A stretch of DNA of 38,936 nucleotides. It comes from Perkinsus marinus ATCC 50983 (taxonomy: Eukaryota > Perkinsozoa > Perkinsida > Perkinsidae). The notes under the pieces were generated by a model, which searched no databases, was not told the origin of the DNA, and saw only the letters and a program-made list of their open reading frames with translations. The stretch lies in contig NW_003214508.1 of NCBI RefSeq assembly GCF_000006405.1, positions 241,576 to 280,511 on the forward strand, given 5' to 3'. Each line of letters opens with the position of its first letter. Within the stretch, counting starts at the first letter, position 1. This document shows, in pieces, positions 36,201-38,936 of the stretch. A program made the position numbers and the translations under genes.

Positions 36201-38936
36201 TACAACTAAGGCACTGACGCCTCTTCAACTAAGTGTGGCAACCTCTGCAGTGAAGTTGGCAGCTGGTTTGAGTTCAGCTAAAGATGACTTTTTGGCCTCT
36301 AATTATAAATGCGGTGACGGCTCCAGCTTGATAAGCATCCTGCTGAATCTGGGTAGGATTGGTGATGCCAGGTCAGAGCAAACAGCTCACATACCTTTCA
36401 CTTCCACTCTGGTCAACTCCACTGTGACCAAGGATCTTGTGGCCTGCTATACATCATTTTTGGGCTCATCGGGAGTGCCAAGAGGTGACCCGATGAGGAT
36501 CGATGTACATCTACAGCTATGCAGCTTACTGAGCATACAGAGCAAGGTTTGGGATACAAGTCCGCTGAGTTCGGCTTGGTGTGATCCCACTGAGTGGTCG
36601 TTGGAGGAGAAGGTCAAGCTGGTGGAAGAATGTCTGAGGTGTTTTGAGGATGGCAACACTAGAGTCAACTACACACTCGAGCTTATGAACTCTATCATAT
36701 CGTTGATCACTGTGGACGTCCTGGAAGCTATCGATGTCGAGGAGCTCGTGACCAAGTTATTCAAGGGAGACCAAACTCGGTCGGAATCTTTGAAGATGGC
36801 AGCCGTCAGAATGGGCCTATCCTTTCTGTCCCTTGCTGGCTCTTCGGGATCCCAGTCAATCAATGTGGAGTCTTTGAGAACTACTTTGCTTAAGACCTGC
36901 CTCGACGATCTCCAGAGCTCGAGGGCTGTCACTGCCGCTCAATGGAGCTTCTCTGCTATTATAGAGTTGCTCGATCAGTGTGAGCAGGCAGAGTCAGCTG
37001 TGGCTTGTCGTACTGTATTCGATGCCATTCGCAACCACTTGCTCAACTCTACGGCTTCGTCAGAGAGTACATTGAAAGCTCAATTACCTCTACTGCTCAA
37101 TCAGCCTCTCGATCGCTTCTTGAGGTCACTACCTCGATTCCTGAGCAGTAGCGAAGAACCTCACTCTCCCGACTCGAAGGATTTGCCAGCTGGTTGGCGA
37201 AAGGACGTCTTGGAATTGGTCTCGGACGCTGATAATACATCGGCAAGTTCGGTACTTGGTTGGAAAGCTGTCATGGCCTGCAAGGAGCACTTCACAGAGT
37301 TCGCGCAGGATCTGCTTCAACCCGGCTTATGTGCAATGTGGCGGTTTGGTTCTGTGCTGGAGTTCGAGCCAAAAAAACTCAGCGACCATAGTCTAAATTG
37401 TCGTCGTTTTTCGGTCGACATCGCTGACTGCCTCCTGGGCATGCTTATCGAGACTGACATGGCCATAGGGGATGACTCAGCCTTGTCCTATCTGGCTGAG
37501 TTCTACTTCCAAATGGCGATCTCTACGGCTAACTCTACCTCTGCATTTGAGGATCCTCTCAGTGAGTACAGTATTGCTAGGGCATCCCCCGATCACATAG
37601 TCACTACCCAACGGAAGACTGGTATGGTCAGTGCCTATCCGGACTGTCCTCTAGGAGCGGTCTGTGAGAACCCCACTCAACCTGGTGGTAATCCAGCAAT
37701 GCCACCAATGACATCAGCTCCTCATCTACTTGGTACGGCCACGCATTTGGGGGCATCTACGAGTCAAATCACCAACACGTGCGTCCAGAGATTCGCAGAG
37801 ATCAATGGTAGCCCCTTCAAGGTGGGAGGCGTGACTCTGGATACGCCCATGTCGAGGCTAGCCGCACAGACCCTCGTCATGAAGACATTCAACACTACAA
37901 CTAACGGGGGTCCAGCTGATGGTGGATCGACCAATGCTGCTGGATTGAGTTACCGCGAGGAGCTCAATCGCTACAATAGGCTACTCATCACCTCCATCCG
38001 GCTTGTCAGCGTGATGTCCCCTGGTGCCGCAAAGGATTCTTCAAAGCTTGTCGACTTCTGCCACCAGTGCCTCAGCATGGCTCTCATTACCACTGAGAGG
38101 TCAATAGCTACCGAGCTAGCTTCATTCTTGCGGATCATCATACCACGTATGCCTTGTCCTCTGTCGCCTGAAGCTGTGCTAGAGCGATGCAGAAGAGGAG
38201 ATGTGCCTCGTGGGAGTCCAAGTGCCGGTCACCATTCATACCAGAGCATTGTGTTCGACGAGCAGAGCATCGATGCGGAGAGTCTGGTACTCTTCTATAT
38301 GACGCTCGCTGATGGTATTGCTTCTGCACTCGCTGTCTTGGCCAAGCACAAGAGCAAAGGAGTTTCTGCTTACAAGCCTTCCTCTATATCTGGTTCTACA
38401 TCGCAGCGCTATTGTGTCACTCCTACTGCTGGGATGAAGGCGTTCGAGGCGCTCGTCACTTCGGTAGAGCCTGAGGTCGCCGCTGCCTGGCTTGAGTGCT
38501 TCCGGAAAGGACTTCGGCGGGCTGCTAAAGCAGGTGTCTTTGAACTGGTCACTGTCATTGCTCCCAAGGCTATTCATCAACTCCTGTTACAAGAGGCGAA
38601 AGATCGTCTCTCGGTACAACTCGGGGGGATGATGGTAATGGATGACAGTCCTGATGACCTCGACATGGGCATTGACCCTTCTGAGTTGGTACACTCCTAT
38701 GCTGGTAGTGGCTGGTTGGCTCAAATCGAGGCGCTACCTAATGCACTAGCTCGTGCTATTCGCCTCTACAGTATGGTTCTACTAGGCCTCCCTCGTGCTC
38801 CAATTACGGCCATCAGCCGCGCTCCTCCTCCTCCCCCTCCTACCACAGGACCGCCATCCCATGTGCCAACTCCAGAGCATCACGAATTCCGAGCTCTCTT
38901 GGTCTTCACGTTGGAAGTTCTGAGTCCATTAGTAAC
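30214..38936 (+). CDS. TRRAP/Tra1-like giant HEAT-repeat protein, N-terminal part
   Basis: Pseudokinase-family scaffold that recruits SAGA- and NuA4-type histone acetyltransferase complexes to activators in the nucleus. One open frame runs 8,723 nt from ATG 30214 (MKSSSSSPTGGDQ) to the window end, with no stop and no need for an intron: 2,907 codons of a family near 3,700-3,900. The N-terminal HEAT part shows TRRAP-like segments: the sequence around YLRAMILSVQSDVLLVLRSR and KAVNLFCGYLLDD; DILMQLSITVTVSFERL; SLLDAFGGVFQHL followed by SFTDLFAFRFSWLL; AFTEILVALSV; and AFKAFGKLGTRSH. Low-complexity insertions include a Gly/Ser/Gln segment with poly-Ala, a short CTG/GCT run near 31208, and APPPPPP at 38821. 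The FAT and PI3K-like domains lie beyond the window. There are no introns, unlike every neighbour. Confidence 0.88.
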   Translation, partial: MKSSSSSPTGGDQHSKNERLVQETSKLRSLMVELNSARARSETALLTGGLASEKSKVEELEKTIGERLIAITQMYEAETLSGVEKSAFWNHTVPLLREFVDRSNQGKLVSPLVARRRTLEASMSVLYHVKGTEQMDVLTGLLKTFSDSIALSAGEITRSAYSGSTAGSPPDGDLQSYRGIGAMAAQGQVAVLRAMRDRQASSSSGLPIGISMEQLSMLAGHLTTVLSTIPALAHTEKISATVVLDALDLISQCVPLTETIIDLVEGLSDESASIWHAVKKCAVNLSNILVFGKVDLARILSGATQACMAKAVEFLALAHYRAVTFIIANNESAAAAAAVKGSDRKPSWNWMHCDFPGCPGRLVGSFMFLFSQHKGPRGGMDDAVSYKWDLLGLFKRFLLLHGQNCVGELSDNLDDILDEKGLMGITTGVSQDVCDMSARDYLRAMILSVQSDVLLVLRSRLSIQQTAKAVNLFCGYLLDDTRSFASRTASISLLLSLADQLINKPSNDSKQSEQSSNGSQQGTPTAAAASAPDRRGKPFTDILMQLSITVTVSFERLTGEIAQLIDAMVLAGEGIYLVDEENVARRSEIPPILERWAERARHTVNSVWAISKVTRLMAPQCDWSTCALPKEEIAVAMNVGCSTTGPLPVIPLTTIVTGVGQLRELARALISLSKPIQWSLANKCSPSIARSRECLDLLDRYLVGGMKMCHLVAVATSVQHLATSMSLHRRKPGADSLLKMGDEKVFTAEGMFGMMVQSSNAEEQSLLDAFGGVFQHLSEASFTDLFAFRFSWLLRVVSVNNIALVLTQQFMSQAHTSPAFTEILVALSVHRIEDIFASNDKEPEAAVKRGVPRRWFNPKYQVVDRAIDNQDGSVVARPDGPVGQTRLDRFVASQEPFGGLLGGDVVSQPCELAYQGGNDPDDPYIQCVKFYGMRENCDGMPNACVTFDSGSVLLRLYKWVMKCVAHFSASGGPTMAPQIVDVVTECLQLAQSTLAGEPNNVIGIVKTAFRAITKGGNLYDIPELHELVDPIIDYVTQLTAIPETSLPEWSRSALLEIALSIPVDFNAYLVPRLNKLIPILTKALEHDYNRLDVTGSTKSPHGPELTVQALTFLDHCLELHHDISHPALIAEANLSTSAWRGIGGLSQSSILTALMRLTVPPSGEVVHTQHHSQAMAIRAFKAFGKLGTRSHILSLADAVTSEMRPQVPLAEVDGDEPDLEQHFVILTGRGDGASEISVPMGGAYEVALGLLRTYSVQVKKWMRSDGTPLTTIFEEAVPPPRRKLTLMVLLCQAMAVNLDVFKPAGTVVLSDRQVTRCMEGLVLSVVVCNTCSLSEETRESAEVCLQAAITAITDRGVQQARQLLSALLALADSHPAFDKITKVISGCIWSIIDHDAANKSMVLNTSLDRIVSCMACSKKCMAGKIVLKALKEVNEGITDDVVVKAMEAALDLNANAVRGMGGSVEWLDARELGESIVDACLDRVGEESEALVEVMVSSLLTPCSEDPLAEAALAKYAVKVGRDLSDVLAGSDRLAEVFSDSPQDDEQAILQGLCAVLACEKPPFVKMLMKWIPSSFLDVLRKLDNAHFPATSGQLEGAMETKARATPVFDDLERTHVMVLAIRASKLLIVNAGLKDFVNHSGLCSLDSTLQSAVPLVPEASSKTQFRPHRCCLREWLVVWLLRRLLVTEHPNTPVIDAAFYALRVVSELASTSLSTLLSRSVLNPFLRSLVDMLKVQLQQRWKNPAMVTKQFCRVVAVVMNGQEVDAQVSAWARETLLGRLDVICGSITRTVGGTLGSDASAAPGGGTWLFRGPSITEATANAAAGGTSLACQSGLCRADLLECAVLLQALSVVVNPKDEVQVTSTITKILPVVIRLLSSGLAHMTNQESLLFDPFSQVLLDLFNHWAGPASRYIVRIILSSQSRTVSPQLVPEDSPGEKPLSSSASALISYIEALLAKAYAKPLRWEALIENLTLCVPSVVASSLMSSGVPQGCSTTKALTPLQLSVATSAVKLAAGLSSAKDDFLASNYKCGDGSSLISILLNLGRIGDARSEQTAHIPFTSTLVNSTVTKDLVACYTSFLGSSGVPRGDPMRIDVHLQLCSLLSIQSKVWDTSPLSSAWCDPTEWSLEEKVKLVEECLRCFEDGNTRVNYTLELMNSIISLITVDVLEAIDVEELVTKLFKGDQTRSESLKMAAVRMGLSFLSLAGSSGSQSINVESLRTTLLKTCLDDLQSSRAVTAAQWSFSAIIELLDQCEQAESAVACRTVFDAIRNHLLNSTASSESTLKAQLPLLLNQPLDRFLRSLPRFLSSSEEPHSPDSKDLPAGWRKDVLELVSDADNTSASSVLGWKAVMACKEHFTEFAQDLLQPGLCAMWRFGSVLEFEPKKLSDHSLNCRRFSVDIADCLLGMLIETDMAIGDDSALSYLAEFYFQMAISTANSTSAFEDPLSEYSIARASPDHIVTTQRKTGMVSAYPDCPLGAVCENPTQPGGNPAMPPMTSAPHLLGTATHLGASTSQITNTCVQRFAEINGSPFKVGGVTLDTPMSRLAAQTLVMKTFNTTTNGGPADGGSTNAAGLSYREELNRYNRLLITSIRLVSVMSPGAAKDSSKLVDFCHQCLSMALITTERSIATELASFLRIIIPRMPCPLSPEAVLERCRRGDVPRGSPSAGHHSYQSIVFDEQSIDAESLVLFYMTLADGIASALAVLAKHKSKGVSAYKPSSISGSTSQRYCVTPTAGMKAFEALVTSVEPEVAAAWLECFRKGLRRAAKAGVFELVTVIAPKAIHQLLLQEAKDRLSVQLGGMMVMDDSPDDLDMGIDPSELVHSYAGSGWLAQIEALPNALARAIRLYSMVLLGLPRAPITAISRAPPPPPPTTGPPSHVPTPEHHEFRALLVFTLEVLSPLV

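Overview
The window looks like a gene-dense protist genome with many very short introns. Spliceosomal introns of about 35-110 nt (mostly 40-55, GT...AG) interrupt nearly every gene, and intergenic gaps are small. The gene style (cysteine-type GST pair, AAAP transporter, short introns, charged low-complexity proteins) fits an alveolate such as Perkinsus, but I infer that from overall impression, not from a marker gene. One 100-N scaffold gap is present. Introns were placed by hand from splice sites and reading-frame continuity, so the joins are models.

Layout, left to right. 143-3287 (-): a 17-exon gene for a charged, repeat-bearing protein of unknown function with a signal peptide. 4150-4746 (-): a small acidic protein with a signal peptide. 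5339-5494: one terminal arm of a TA-flanked inverted-repeat element, followed by a 51/53-bp minisatellite (5510-5886). 6127-6903 (+): a partly resolved gene. 7182-9533 (+): a complete AAAP/SLC38-type amino-acid transporter (17 exons, 499 aa). 9785-10063 (-): a 61-aa gene. 10726-10780: a 26-bp-arm palindrome. 11669-15283 (-): a RecQ helicase (helicase, RQC zinc/winged-helix, HRDC). 16061-16466 (-): a membrane RING-H2 protein broken by the scaffold gap. 17250-17612: a MITE ending 20 bp before the start of the first of two tandem glutathione transferases (17633-18688 and 19870-20943, 233 aa each), which share a ~538-bp, ~99% identical tract that includes introns. 22674-24443: a second TA-flanked inverted-repeat element that a 5'-truncated LINE has entered (22891-23608, with a 15-bp target duplication). 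24725-28193 (+): a long coiled-coil, lysine-rich, probably nuclear protein not recognised. 28351-30085 (+): an AMP-binding (acyl-CoA synthetase) fold protein whose catalytic motifs are eroded. 30214-38936 (+): the N-terminal 2,907 codons of a TRRAP/Tra1 homologue in one uninterrupted exon that runs off the window.

The genes are unrelated housekeeping and lineage-specific functions (DNA repair, amino-acid transport, redox, ubiquitin, chromatin); no operon-like system links them. The strongest leads are the AMP-binding pseudoenzyme, the 16-of-16 phase-0 intron gene, the intronless TRRAP exon among intron-dense neighbours, the GST conversion tract with a MITE at its promoter, and the dated nesting of LINE in TIR element.
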